Positions 35,961 to 44,024 of a DNA stretch of 64,000 bases are shown here, piece after piece (the stretch's first letter is position 1; every line of letters starts with the position of its first letter). The stretch spans positions 1 to 64,000 of the forward strand of contig NZ_FNEB01000004.1 of the NCBI RefSeq assembly GCF_900100005.1, given 5' to 3'. A program made the position numbers and the translations under genes. This DNA is from Lutimaribacter saemankumensis (GTDB lineage Bacteria; Pseudomonadota; Alphaproteobacteria; Rhodobacterales; Rhodobacteraceae). The notes under the pieces were generated by a model. That model made no database searches. It was not told the DNA's origin and saw only the letters and a program-made list of their open reading frames with translations.

Positions 35961-36562
35961 CGGGATTTGACAGCCTTCAGGGCCTGCTCGACCGGGGTGG
36001 CCCGGCGCTCTGGGTCATTGCCGCGCTGTCGGTTCTGACGGTCGCCATCATCGCATGGAAGCTGTGGCGCCTCGCGCTGGCGGGTGTCTGGGCGCCTGGC
36101 CGCGCCGAGGCCGTGGTGGCCGGGCATGGCGCGCCCGCGCCCGACAGCGCCAACCTGCGCCTGCGCTTCGTGTCGCGGGTGCGTGGCGTTCTGTCCGGCG
36201 CCTTGCCGCCCGAGGCGCAGCGCGACGAGATCACCCGCCTTGCCATGCGCGAAATCGCGGGCCTGCGCGCGGGCTTGCGGCCGCTGGAACTGATCGTGAC
36301 GATCGCGCCGCTGGTCGGGCTTCTGGGCACGGTGCTGGGCATGATCGACGCGTTCCAGGCCTTGCAGGACAGCGGGTCGCGCGCCGATCCGTCGGTTCTG
36401 GCCGGCGGCATATGGGAGGCGCTCTTGACCACCGCCGCCGGCATGGCGGTGGCGATCCCCGCCGCCGTGGCGCTGTCGGCCTTCGAAGGGGTGGCCGAGC
36501 GGGTGCAGGGCGACATGGAAGACATGGCCACCCGCATGGTCAACGCGCAGGGGGGCACGTGA
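35957..36562 (+). CDS. exbB: ExbB/TolQ-family proton channel subunit
   Basis: This 201-residue inner-membrane protein is the motor subunit for TonB. It has an N-terminal helix (LWVIAALSVLTVAIIAWKLW), a long cytoplasmic loop, and the paired helices ELIVTIAPLVGLLGTVLGMI and LLTTAAGMAVAIPAAVALS, which carry the MotA/TolQ/ExbB signature. The ATG at 35957 overlaps the cbiZ stop. It shares one base with the following exbD gene. Its position in the B12 operon suggests a motor dedicated to BtuB. Confidence 0.92.
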   Translation: MTGFDSLQGLLDRGGPALWVIAALSVLTVAIIAWKLWRLALAGVWAPGRAEAVVAGHGAPAPDSANLRLRFVSRVRGVLSGALPPEAQRDEITRLAMREIAGLRAGLRPLELIVTIAPLVGLLGTVLGMIDAFQALQDSGSRADPSVLAGGIWEALLTTAAGMAVAIPAAVALSAFEGVAERVQGDMEDMATRMVNAQGGT

Positions 36563-36942
36563 TGTTCGCCTTTGCCGCACCGCGCCTGCGCCGCCGGCCC
36601 AGCCTTACGCCGATGATCGACGTGGTGTTCCTGCTGCTCATCTTTTTCATGCTGGCCGCGCGGTTCGGGATGGATGCGGCGCTGCCGCTGGATCCCGGCG
36701 GGCTTGGATCGGGCAGCTACGAAGGGCCGCCGCGCTTGGTGGATATCGGCCCCGATACGCTGCGCCTGAACGGGCGCGAGGTGGCCGCGGATACGCTTGC
36801 CGATACCCTTGCGCCGCTGATGACCGGGCCGGACGACATCGTCGTTCTGCGCCCGCGTGACGGGGCCGATCTGCAGCGGCTGATCGATGTGGCGAACGTG
36901 TTGCGCGATGCGGGGCTGACCCGTGTCACGGTGGTGGAGTGA
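36562..36942 (+). CDS. exbD: ExbD/TolR-family protein 1
   Basis: This 126-residue protein has a short cytoplasmic N-terminus, one helix containing the channel Asp (LTPMIDVVFLLLIFFMLAA) and a periplasmic domain. The conserved PMIDVVFLLLIFF block is intact, so it should be proton-conducting with ExbB. The start ATG overlaps the ExbB stop as TGATG. A second, more divergent ExbD follows immediately. Confidence 0.92.
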   Translation: MFAFAAPRLRRRPSLTPMIDVVFLLLIFFMLAARFGMDAALPLDPGGLGSGSYEGPPRLVDIGPDTLRLNGREVAADTLADTLAPLMTGPDDIVVLRPRDGADLQRLIDVANVLRDAGLTRVTVVE

Positions 36943-36947
36943 CGCCC

Positions 36948-37325
36948 ATGCGCTTTGCCATACCGGCCCGCCGCCAGACGCCCGAAAGCATCGTCCCGAT
37001 GATCAACGTGGTGTTCCTGCTGCTGATTTTCTTCCTGATGTCCGCGCAGATCGCGCCGCCCGATCCCTTTGCGACGGACCTGCCCACCGCAAATGCCGAG
37101 GCCGAGATCGCGGGCGAGGCGGTGTTGTGGCTGTCGGCGGAAGGGGTTCCGGCGCTTTCGGGACAGAGCGGCGATGCGGCATGGGCCGCTCTTGGGGCGC
37201 TCGATCCGCAGACGCCGGTGACGATCCGGGCGGACCGCTCCCTGCCGGCGGTCGAATTGGCGCGTGTGCTGCAACGCCTTGGATCGTATGAGTTTTCTAC
37301 GATCGAACTGGCGGTGCAGCCATGA
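36948..37325 (+). CDS. exbD: ExbD/TolR-family protein 2
   Basis: This 125-residue paralogue has VPMINVVFLLLIFFLMSA in its helix. The usual channel Asp of PMID is replaced by Asn (PMIN), which could make it non-conducting. The ATG at 36948 has GGAG eight bases upstream; a GTG at 36939 overlapping the previous stop is the alternative. The pairing of a normal and an Asn-bearing ExbD in one operon implies a hetero-oligomeric motor. It overlaps tonB by four bases. Confidence 0.88.
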   Translation: MRFAIPARRQTPESIVPMINVVFLLLIFFLMSAQIAPPDPFATDLPTANAEAEIAGEAVLWLSAEGVPALSGQSGDAAWAALGALDPQTPVTIRADRSLPAVELARVLQRLGSYEFSTIELAVQP

Positions 37326-38164
37326 AGATCCTGTTCGAATACGCGGCCTTCCTGACCCTGTCGGTCGGTGCGCATGTGCTGGTTCTGGCGCAGCCCGGCG
37401 GTGTCGGTGGCGGTCCGGGGGGCGAGGGTGGCGAGGCGCAGATCACGCTGGCGGCGATGTCGGGAAACATGGCCGACATGGTCGCCGCCTGGACGGCAGC
37501 GCCCGAGGTGCAGGCCGTTCCCGTGGCGATGGCGCCGCCGCCGGTTTCCGATGTCGTGAAGCTGCCGCAAGTCGTTGAAATGAAAACACTTCCGCAGTCG
37601 GTGCCCGCCGGTCTGCCAATGCCGCAGACCCCGCAGGCCGCCCCACGGGCCGATACCGCGCCGCCGCCAAGGCCGGTTCGGCCTGAGCCTGAAAAAACCG
37701 TTTCAGAACAAAGCGATAGACCTGACGTGCGGCCAGTTGCGCGCCCAGTCGAGCAGGCGCAGCCAAGGCCGGCCCAACAGGCATCGCGCGCCGCGCAAAA
37801 GGCCAAGGGGCAGGGCAACGCGCCGCAGGCCGGGCATGTCACCGTAAATGTGGTGAAAACGCCGGCACCGAGCGCTGCCCAAACCCGCAGCCTGATGGCC
37901 GACTGGGGTGGCCGAGTGCGTGCAAGTGTCGAGAAAAACAAGCGTTTTCCGCGTGGCACGCGTGCGTCGGGCAAGGTTAACCTGCGTTTGACATTGTCGC
38001 ATACGGGGCAGTTGCAGGGCGTCGTGATCACCCGGTCATCGGGCAACGAGGCGCTGGACCGTGCGGCGGTGGCTGCTGTTCAGCGTGCCCGGTTCCCGGC
38101 CGCGCCCAAGGGGCTGGCGGCGGGCAGTCACCGGTTCAACCTGCCGGTGTCCTTCAGCCGCTAG
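37322..38164 (+). CDS. tonB: TonB energy-transducer protein
   Basis: This 280-residue protein links the ExbBD motor to BtuB. The N-terminal helix (LFEYAAFLTLSVGAHVLVLA) is followed by a long Pro/Ala/Gln-rich periplasmic spacer (PPPRPVRPEP and similar). The C-terminal domain has RVRASVEKNKRFPRGTRASG, VNLRLTLSHTGQLQGVVI and the NEALDRAAVAAVQRARFPAA helix typical of TonB. It ends the B12 operon. Spacing by overlaps with exbD indicates coupled expression. Confidence 0.92.
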   Translation: MKILFEYAAFLTLSVGAHVLVLAQPGGVGGGPGGEGGEAQITLAAMSGNMADMVAAWTAAPEVQAVPVAMAPPPVSDVVKLPQVVEMKTLPQSVPAGLPMPQTPQAAPRADTAPPPRPVRPEPEKTVSEQSDRPDVRPVARPVEQAQPRPAQQASRAAQKAKGQGNAPQAGHVTVNVVKTPAPSAAQTRSLMADWGGRVRASVEKNKRFPRGTRASGKVNLRLTLSHTGQLQGVVITRSSGNEALDRAAVAAVQRARFPAAPKGLAAGSHRFNLPVSFSR

Positions 38165-38182
38165 GCAGGCGCGCGGCCCATT

Positions 38183-38360
38183 AACCGCGCGGTTGCCGGG
38201 CGAAAGCGCGCAGTTCCTGACAAGGGATTAACGAAAACCGCGCGGTCCGGGTTCTAAACCGCGCGGTTTTCGCCTGCCATCATGCCGGAATCAGGCGGAT
38301 ACGCGCGGATTTTCCCGCGACCGGTCCGCAATCGCGCGGTTTACCCATCAAACCGCGCGG
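38183..38360. repeat. Cluster of AACCGCGCGGTT palindromes
   Basis: Five copies of a self-complementary motif lie in 180 bases between convergent tonB and argE. AACCGCGCGGTT is complete at 38183-38194 and 38257-38268. Partial copies are at 38236-38246, 38331-38342 and 38351-38360. There is also ACGCGCGGAT at 38301. The region has no coding frame. Related GCGCGGTT words occur before gltX near 60165. The function is unknown. Confidence 0.8.
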
Positions 38361-38380
38361 CCGTTAGCATTTTTGCGCGG

Positions 38381-39544
38381 CTAGTGTTCGACCAGCCCGT
38401 CGCAGAGCTTTTCCAGCATGTCGACGCATTGGCGCAGTTGGTCGGCGCTGACGAATTCATCGGCCCTGTGCGCCTGCTCGATCGAGCCGGGGCCACAGAC
38501 CACGGCGCTCATTCCCAGGGACTGGAACAGCCCGGCTTCGGTGCCGAAGGCCACGACGTCGGCGCCGTTCTGCCCGGTCAGGCGCTGGATGATGTCGCGC
38601 GCCTCGTTCTCGGTCGCGGGTTCCAGCCCTTGGACGTCGCCGATCACCTCGGTCGCGATGGTGGCTTCGGGATGTACGGCGCGCATCGCGGGCAGCAGCA
38701 CCTCGTTGGCGTAGCGCGCGATTTCCTCGGTCACGTAGGATTTGTCGGACGCCTGAACGGGGCGCAGTTCCCATTCCACCTCGGCATCGCCCGCGATCAC
38801 GTTATGGGCCACGCCGCCATGGATGCGGCCGACCTGCAGGGTGGACCACGGCGGGTCGAACCGGCTGCCGGCGGGGGCGCGGGGTTTGAGGTCTTCGCGC
38901 AGTTCCAGCAGGCGCATGATGTAGCGCGCGGCATATTCCACCGCCGAAACGCCACGGTCGGGGGCCGATCCGTGCCCTTCGAGCCCGTGAAAGCGGGTGG
39001 TGTATTCGCAGCAGCCCTTGTGCCCCTCGATGATGCGCATCATCGTCGGCTCGCCGATGATCGCGGTCGCCGGGCGCAGGCCGGTCTGGGCCAGTTCACG
39101 CACGAGGTGCTGGGCACCGAGGCACCCGACCTCTTCGTCATAGGTAAAGGCGAAATGGACGGGCCGGCGCAAACGCACCTCGGCAAGGCGGGGCGCCATG
39201 GCCATCGCGGCGGCGATGAACCCTTTCATGTCGCAGGTGCCGCGCCCGTAGAAATTGCCGTCGCGCGCGACCATTTCGAACGGGTCGGCGGACCAGCCCT
39301 GTTCTTCGGCGGGCACGACGTCGGAATGGCCGGAAAAGACGATGCCGCCATCGGTTTCGGGGCCGATGGTGGCGAACAGGTTCGCCTTGTGGCCGCTTTC
39401 ATCCGTCATGACCTGCACATGCGCGCCCACATCGCCCAGGCGGTTGGCGAGATAGGCGATCAGTTCCAGGTTGCTGTCCGCCGAAACCGTGGGGAAGGCG
39501 ATCAGATCGCCCAGGATATCGACAGTGCGTTCAAAGCTGGTCAT
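38381..39544 (-). CDS. argE: Acetylornithine deacetylase (M20 family)
   Basis: This 387-residue zinc aminoacylase removes acetate from N-acetylornithine in arginine synthesis. M20 features in order are FSGHSDVVPAEEQGWSADPF (metal His and Asp), FYGRGTCDMKGFIAA (bridging Asp), TYDEEVGCLGAQHLV (catalytic Glu-Glu), HKGCCEYT and GHGSAPDRGVSAVEYA in the dimerisation domain, and a C-terminal FGTEAGLFQ. The ATG at 39542-39544 has AAAGGG seven bases upstream; the frame extends 36 codons further without family sequence. Other M20 deacetylases are an alternative. Confidence 0.87.
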   Translation of the reverse strand: MTSFERTVDILGDLIAFPTVSADSNLELIAYLANRLGDVGAHVQVMTDESGHKANLFATIGPETDGGIVFSGHSDVVPAEEQGWSADPFEMVARDGNFYGRGTCDMKGFIAAAMAMAPRLAEVRLRRPVHFAFTYDEEVGCLGAQHLVRELAQTGLRPATAIIGEPTMMRIIEGHKGCCEYTTRFHGLEGHGSAPDRGVSAVEYAARYIMRLLELREDLKPRAPAGSRFDPPWSTLQVGRIHGGVAHNVIAGDAEVEWELRPVQASDKSYVTEEIARYANEVLLPAMRAVHPEATIATEVIGDVQGLEPATENEARDIIQRLTGQNGADVVAFGTEAGLFQSLGMSAVVCGPGSIEQAHRADEFVSADQLRQCVDMLEKLCDGLVEH

Positions 39545-39717
39545 GCGCGTGCCCTTTGCTGTCCGTGTCCCCCACGCATATCGGGCCTGATGCGCGTTGC
39601 AAGCCCTTGCGCGACATTCCGTGGGCGGGGCGCGCCCCCTTGCGACCGGCATTGTTACAGCGCCGTCACGCGATTGGCACTTTCCCGTGTGTGCCCGGGC
39701 GGTCTATCCCTAGGCGC

Positions 39718-40338
39718 ATGATCGACGCCTATATCCGCCCTGTCATCGACCCGGTCCTGAACGCGCAGGGGCGCGTTCTTGCGCGGCTTGGCGTGCGGGC
39801 GGATGCGGTGACGCTGGCCGGGCTGGGGCTTGGGCTGCTTGCGGCGGCGACGATCGGCTTGGGCGCGCCGGGCTGGGCGCTGCTGCCGCTGCTGCTGAGC
39901 CGTTTGGCCGATGGGCTGGACGGAGCGGTGGCGCGGGCCAGCCGCACGTCGGATTTCGGCGGTTACCTGGATATCGTCAGCGATTTCCTGTTCTACGGGG
40001 CGATCCCGATGGGGTTCGTCTGGCTGGACCCGGCCGGAAACGGCGCGGCGGGGGCGTTCCTGCTGTGCAGTTTCTATTTCAACGGGGCGAGTTTCCTGGG
40101 CTACGCGATCCTGGCGGAAAAGCACGCGATGAAGACGGATGCGCGCGGGGTGAAATCGCTCTATTTCACCGGGGGGCTGCTGGAAGGTTTCGAAACGATA
40201 GCGTTCTTCGTCATCCTGTGCCTGTGGCCCGACTGGTTCGCGCCTCTGGCCTGGGGGTTCGGCGCGTTGTGTTTTGTGACCGGTGCGTCCCGCATCCTGC
40301 TGGCGCGGCGGGTCTTTGAAGGAGTGAAAGGGGAGTGA
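39718..40338 (+). CDS. ynjF: CDP-alcohol phosphatidyltransferase-family protein (YnjF-like)
   Basis: This 206-residue membrane enzyme has the CDP-alcohol motif in LADGLDGAVARASRTSDFGG followed by YLDIVSDF (D-G-x2-A-R-x8-G-x3-D-x3-D). It has about five helices. The alcohol acceptor is unknown. The ATG at 39718 begins MIDAYIRPVIDPVLN; the longer frame lacks family sequence. Genes for YnjB, YnjC and YnjD follow at once, the same set as in the E. coli ynj operon, which supports the family naming. Confidence 0.85.
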   Translation: MIDAYIRPVIDPVLNAQGRVLARLGVRADAVTLAGLGLGLLAAATIGLGAPGWALLPLLLSRLADGLDGAVARASRTSDFGGYLDIVSDFLFYGAIPMGFVWLDPAGNGAAGAFLLCSFYFNGASFLGYAILAEKHAMKTDARGVKSLYFTGGLLEGFETIAFFVILCLWPDWFAPLAWGFGALCFVTGASRILLARRVFEGVKGE

Positions 40339-40340
40339 GA

Positions 40341-41540
40341 ATGCTGAAACACCTGATGGCCGCCGCATTGGCCGTGTTGCCGGGATGGGCGATGGCCGAT
40401 CCCGTTCCGTCCGACTGGACTGCCGTTCTGGACGAGGCGCGCGGGCAGACCGTGTATTGGAATGCCTGGGGCGGATCGTCGACCACGAACGATTTCATCG
40501 CCTGGGTCGGGCGCCGGGTGGCCGAAGACCACGGTGTCACGCTGGAGCATGTGAAACTGTCGAACACCGCCGATGCGGTTGCGCGGGTGCTGGCCGAAAA
40601 GCAGGCCGGGCAGGACAGTGGCGGCGCGATCGACCTTATCTGGATCAACGGGCCCAACTTTGCCGCGATGAAGGATGCGGGGCTTTTGTTCGGGCCCTTC
40701 GCCGAGCAATTGCCGAACTGGGCGCTGGTCGATGTCGCGGGCAAGCCGGTGCAGGCCGATTTCACCGTGCCGACCGATGGCATGGAAAGCCCCTGGGCCA
40801 CGGCGCAGGTGGTGTTCATGTATGACACCGCCGATATGGAGCCGCTGGCCGACATGGACGCGCTGCTGGCCTGGGCCAGGGCCAATCCGGGGCGGTTCAC
40901 CTATCCGCAGCCGCCCGATTTTCTGGGCACGACCTTTCTGAAACAGGCGCTTTACGGGGTGCTGGACGATCCTTCGGTGCTGCTGGCGCCGGTGGATGCG
41001 GCGGATTACGACGCCGTGACCGCGCCGCTCTGGGCGTTTCTGGATGCGTTGACGCCGAACCTGTGGCGGCAGGGCAAGGCCTATCCGCAGACCGGGCCGC
41101 GTCAGATCCAGCTTTTGGCGGATGACGAGGTGTCGCTGGCGATTTCCTTCAGCCCCGGCGAGGCGTCGACCGCGATTGCCAACGGCCAGTTGCCCGACAC
41201 GGTGCGCACCTTCGTGCCCGATGGCGGCACCATCGGCAACGCTAGTTTCGTGGCGATCCCCTACAACGCCTCGGCCAAGGCCGGCGCGATGGTGGTGGCG
41301 AATTTCCTGATGAGTGCCGAGGCGCAGGCGCGTGCGCTGGACCCGGCCTATCTGGGCTATGGCACGGTGCTGGACGTGGCCGCGTTGCCCGGCGATCAGC
41401 GCGCGCTGTTCGACGGGATCGACCTGGGCGTGGCGACGCTTTCGCCCGACGACCTCGGCCCGGCGCTGCCCGAGCCGCATCCAAGCTGGATGACCCGGAT
41501 CGAGGCCGACTGGATCGACCGGTACGGCGTCGCCGACTGA
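40341..41540 (+). CDS. ynjB: YnjB-type ABC transporter substrate-binding protein
   Basis: This 399-residue periplasmic protein has a signal peptide (LKHLMAAALAVLPGWAMA) and a mature start near DPVPSDWTAVLDEARGQTV. The VYWNAWGGSSTTNDFIAWVG, IDLIWINGPNFAAMKDAGLL and LAISFSPGEASTAIANG blocks are typical of the YnjB group. AAAGGGGAG precedes the ATG at 40341. The preceding gene ends two bases before, so the two are coupled. The transported solute of this family is not established. Confidence 0.87.
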   Translation: MLKHLMAAALAVLPGWAMADPVPSDWTAVLDEARGQTVYWNAWGGSSTTNDFIAWVGRRVAEDHGVTLEHVKLSNTADAVARVLAEKQAGQDSGGAIDLIWINGPNFAAMKDAGLLFGPFAEQLPNWALVDVAGKPVQADFTVPTDGMESPWATAQVVFMYDTADMEPLADMDALLAWARANPGRFTYPQPPDFLGTTFLKQALYGVLDDPSVLLAPVDAADYDAVTAPLWAFLDALTPNLWRQGKAYPQTGPRQIQLLADDEVSLAISFSPGEASTAIANGQLPDTVRTFVPDGGTIGNASFVAIPYNASAKAGAMVVANFLMSAEAQARALDPAYLGYGTVLDVAALPGDQRALFDGIDLGVATLSPDDLGPALPEPHPSWMTRIEADWIDRYGVAD

Positions 41541-41541
41541 C

Positions 41542-43224
41542 GTGAGCCTGCGCGCGGTCCCGATCCTGACGCTCGTGCTGCTGCTGGGGCCGGTTCTTGC
41601 GGGGCTGGCCGGCACGCTGGCGCCGGCCTTTGGCATCCTGCCGGTGATCGGACGGGTCGAGCCGGGGCTGGACGCCTTCGCCTCGCTGTTCGGCTGGCCG
41701 GGCCTGCCGGCGGCGATGCGGCTGAGCCTTGTGGCCGGGCTGGGTTCGGCCGTGCTGTCGCTTGGTATCGTGACGCTGCTGGTGGCCTGCTGGTCGGGCA
41801 CGCCGTCCTTTGCGGCGTTCCGGCGGCTGCTGTCGCCGCTTTTGTCGGTGCCGCATGCGGCGGCGGCGTTCGGCCTGGCCTTTCTGATCGCGCCTTCGGG
41901 GCTGATCGTACGGGCGCTGTCGCCCTGGGCCACCGGCTGGACGCAGCCGCCCGATCTGCTGATCGTGCAGGACGGCGCAGGGCTGAGCCTGATGGCCGGG
42001 CTTGTCGTCAAGGAGGTGCCGTTTCTGTTGCTGATGACGCTGGCCGCGCTCGGACAGGCCGACGCCACGCGCGCCGAGGCCGTGGCGCGCAGCCTTGGGC
42101 ACGACCGGCCGGCGGCATGGCTGAAGGCCGTGTTTCCGCGGGTCTACACCCAGATCCGGCTGCCGGTACTGGTGGTGCTGGCCTTTTCCATGACGGTCGT
42201 GGACGTGGCGCTGATCCTCGGGCCGAACACGCCGCCCACGCTGGCCGTGCAGATCGTGCGCTGGATGAACGACCCGGACCTTGCCATGCGGCTGCAGGGG
42301 GCCGCGGCGGCGACCTTGCAACTGGTGCTGGTGATCGGTGCGCTGGGCCTGTGGTGGCTGGGTGAACGCGTGGTGGCGCGGCTGGGCCGGGCCTGGGTCT
42401 GGTCCGCGCTGCGCGGCGCGGGCGGGCGGGCGACCGGGGCCGTGGCGCTGGTGCTGGCCGGGCTGACCGCGGCGGCGGTGCTGGCCGGGCTTGGGGTGCT
42501 GGCGGTCTGGTCGGTGGCAGGCTTCTGGCGCTTCCCCGAGCTTTGGCCAGATGCGATCACGCTGCGCAACTGGATGCGCCACTGGCCCGGCGTGGCGGAT
42601 GCGCTGGGCGACACCGTTGCGATCGCCTGCGTGGCCACGGCCATCGCGCTTGCGCTGGCCATAGGCTGCCTCGAGGCCGAGCACCGCCATGGCCTGCGAA
42701 TGCGGGCGCGCGGGCACTGGCTGCTGTACCTGCCGCTTCTGGCGCCGCAGGTGGCCTTTCTGCCGGGTGTGCAGACCTGGATGCTGATCCTTGGCGTAAA
42801 GGGCGGGGTCGGGGCGGTGGTGGCCGTTCATGTGCTGTTCGTCTTTCCCTATGTCTTCCTGTCGCTGGGTGATCCGTTCCGCGCCTGGGACAGCCGGCAG
42901 GCGACCGTGGCGCAGAGCCTTGGCGCCGGGCCGGGCCGGGTGCTTTGGACCGTGCGGCTGCCGATGCTGTTGGCGCCGGTGCTGACGGCGGCGGCCGTGG
43001 GGCTGGCGGTGTCGGTGGGGCAATACCTGCCCACCCTGCTGATCGGTGGCGGCCGGGTGCAGACGGTCACGACCGAAGCGGTGGCGCTGGCCTCGGGCGG
43101 GGACAGGCGGGCGATCGGGGTCTGGGCGTTGGTGCAGACGGGGCTGGCGCTGCTGCCCTTCGCGCTGGCCATCGGCCTGCCGCGGCTGGCCTGGCGCAAC
43201 AGGAAAGGAATGCAGCATGGCTGA
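41542..43224 (+). CDS. ynjC: YnjC-type ABC transporter permease (fused double permease)
   Basis: This 560-residue permease has about twelve helices and two binding-protein-dependent transport modules in one chain. The EAA-like loops appear in ARSLGHDRPAAWLKAVFPRV and AQSLGAGPGRVLWTVRLPML. It starts with GTG one base after the ynjB stop. It overlaps ynjD by eight bases. It would import the YnjB ligand using YnjD. Confidence 0.88.
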   Translation: MSLRAVPILTLVLLLGPVLAGLAGTLAPAFGILPVIGRVEPGLDAFASLFGWPGLPAAMRLSLVAGLGSAVLSLGIVTLLVACWSGTPSFAAFRRLLSPLLSVPHAAAAFGLAFLIAPSGLIVRALSPWATGWTQPPDLLIVQDGAGLSLMAGLVVKEVPFLLLMTLAALGQADATRAEAVARSLGHDRPAAWLKAVFPRVYTQIRLPVLVVLAFSMTVVDVALILGPNTPPTLAVQIVRWMNDPDLAMRLQGAAAATLQLVLVIGALGLWWLGERVVARLGRAWVWSALRGAGGRATGAVALVLAGLTAAAVLAGLGVLAVWSVAGFWRFPELWPDAITLRNWMRHWPGVADALGDTVAIACVATAIALALAIGCLEAEHRHGLRMRARGHWLLYLPLLAPQVAFLPGVQTWMLILGVKGGVGAVVAVHVLFVFPYVFLSLGDPFRAWDSRQATVAQSLGAGPGRVLWTVRLPMLLAPVLTAAAVGLAVSVGQYLPTLLIGGGRVQTVTTEAVALASGGDRRAIGVWALVQTGLALLPFALAIGLPRLAWRNRKGMQHG

Positions 43225-43852
43225 ACCGGGTTTGATGCTTGAGGATCTGGCCATCACGCTGGACGGCCACGCGATGCTGCGCCTGTCCGCGCATGTGCGG
43301 CCGGGGCAGGTGGTGTCGGTGATGGGCCCGTCGGGGTCGGGCAAATCGACCCTGCTGGCCGCGATCATGGGCACGTTGGGCGCGCCCTTTGCGGTGTCCG
43401 GGCGCGTGTCGCTGAACGGGCGCGACATCACCCGCCTGCCGACCGAGGCGCGCGGCATCGGCATCCTGTTCCAGGATCCGCTGCTGTTCCCGCATCTGTC
43501 GGTCGGCGCGAACCTGGCCTTCGGGCTGCCGCGAACGGTGCGGGGACGTGACAGGGCCGCAGCGGTCGAGGCCGCGCTGGCCGAGGTCGGACTGGCGGGT
43601 TTTGCCGGCCGCGATCCAGCCACGCTTTCGGGCGGTCAGCGGGTGCGGGTGGCGCTGATGCGCACGCTTCTGGCCGCGCCCGGCGCGCTGTTGCTGGACG
43701 AGCCGTTTTCGTCGCTCGACGCCGACCGCCGGGCACAGATCCGCACGCTCGTCTTCGACCGTGCCCGCGCCGCCGGGTTGCCGGTGCTGCTGGTGACCCA
43801 CGACCCGCAGGACGCCGAAGCCGCCGGCGGCGAGGTGCTGCGGCTGGGATAG
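43217..43852 (+). CDS. ynjD: YnjD-type ABC transporter ATP-binding protein
   Basis: This 211-residue ATPase has Walker A GPSGSGKSTLL, Q-loop LFQDPLLFPHL, signature LSGGQRVRVALMRTLL, Walker B LLLDEPFSSLD and switch His (VLLVTHDPQDA). It starts inside the ynjC end, at ATG 43217. It is shorter than most ABC ATPases because it lacks a C-terminal regulatory extension. It completes the ynjF-B-C-D unit. Confidence 0.9.
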   Translation: MAEPGLMLEDLAITLDGHAMLRLSAHVRPGQVVSVMGPSGSGKSTLLAAIMGTLGAPFAVSGRVSLNGRDITRLPTEARGIGILFQDPLLFPHLSVGANLAFGLPRTVRGRDRAAAVEAALAEVGLAGFAGRDPATLSGGQRVRVALMRTLLAAPGALLLDEPFSSLDADRRAQIRTLVFDRARAAGLPVLLVTHDPQDAEAAGGEVLRLG

Positions 43853-43866
43853 GCGGGGCCTGTCCT

Positions 43867-43931
43867 CTTCATCTTGCTGAAAATACCTCCGGGGGGTGAG
43901 GCCGCAGGCCGAGGGGGGCAGAGCCCCCCCC
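43867..43931 (+). repeat. Dispersed intergenic repeat, copy 1
   Basis: This 65-base element after ynjD runs CTTCATCTTGC, then an AAATACCTCCGGGGGGTGAG core, then GGCCGCAGGCC and GAGGGGGGCAG, ending in a C-run. It is nearly identical to the inverted copy at 44892-44955. It can form GC-rich hairpins (GGGGGGCAGAGCCCCCC). Confidence 0.9.
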
Positions 43932-44024
43932 CCCGGTTCCGCCCATCCCGGCTGCGCAACGCGGCGTCGGTCTTGGCCCGCCTCGCTGTTGATGCTTTGC
44001 TGGCGCCAAAGGGAGGAGACCGAC

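Noticed and set aside
40161-42068. Long minus-strand open frames opposite ynjB/ynjC (and similar long shadows opposite gltX, uvrC and dddL)
   Set aside because: They lie antisense to genes with clear family motifs, have low-complexity Arg/Pro/Gly/His composition typical of GC-rich shadow frames, and lack ribosome binding sites.
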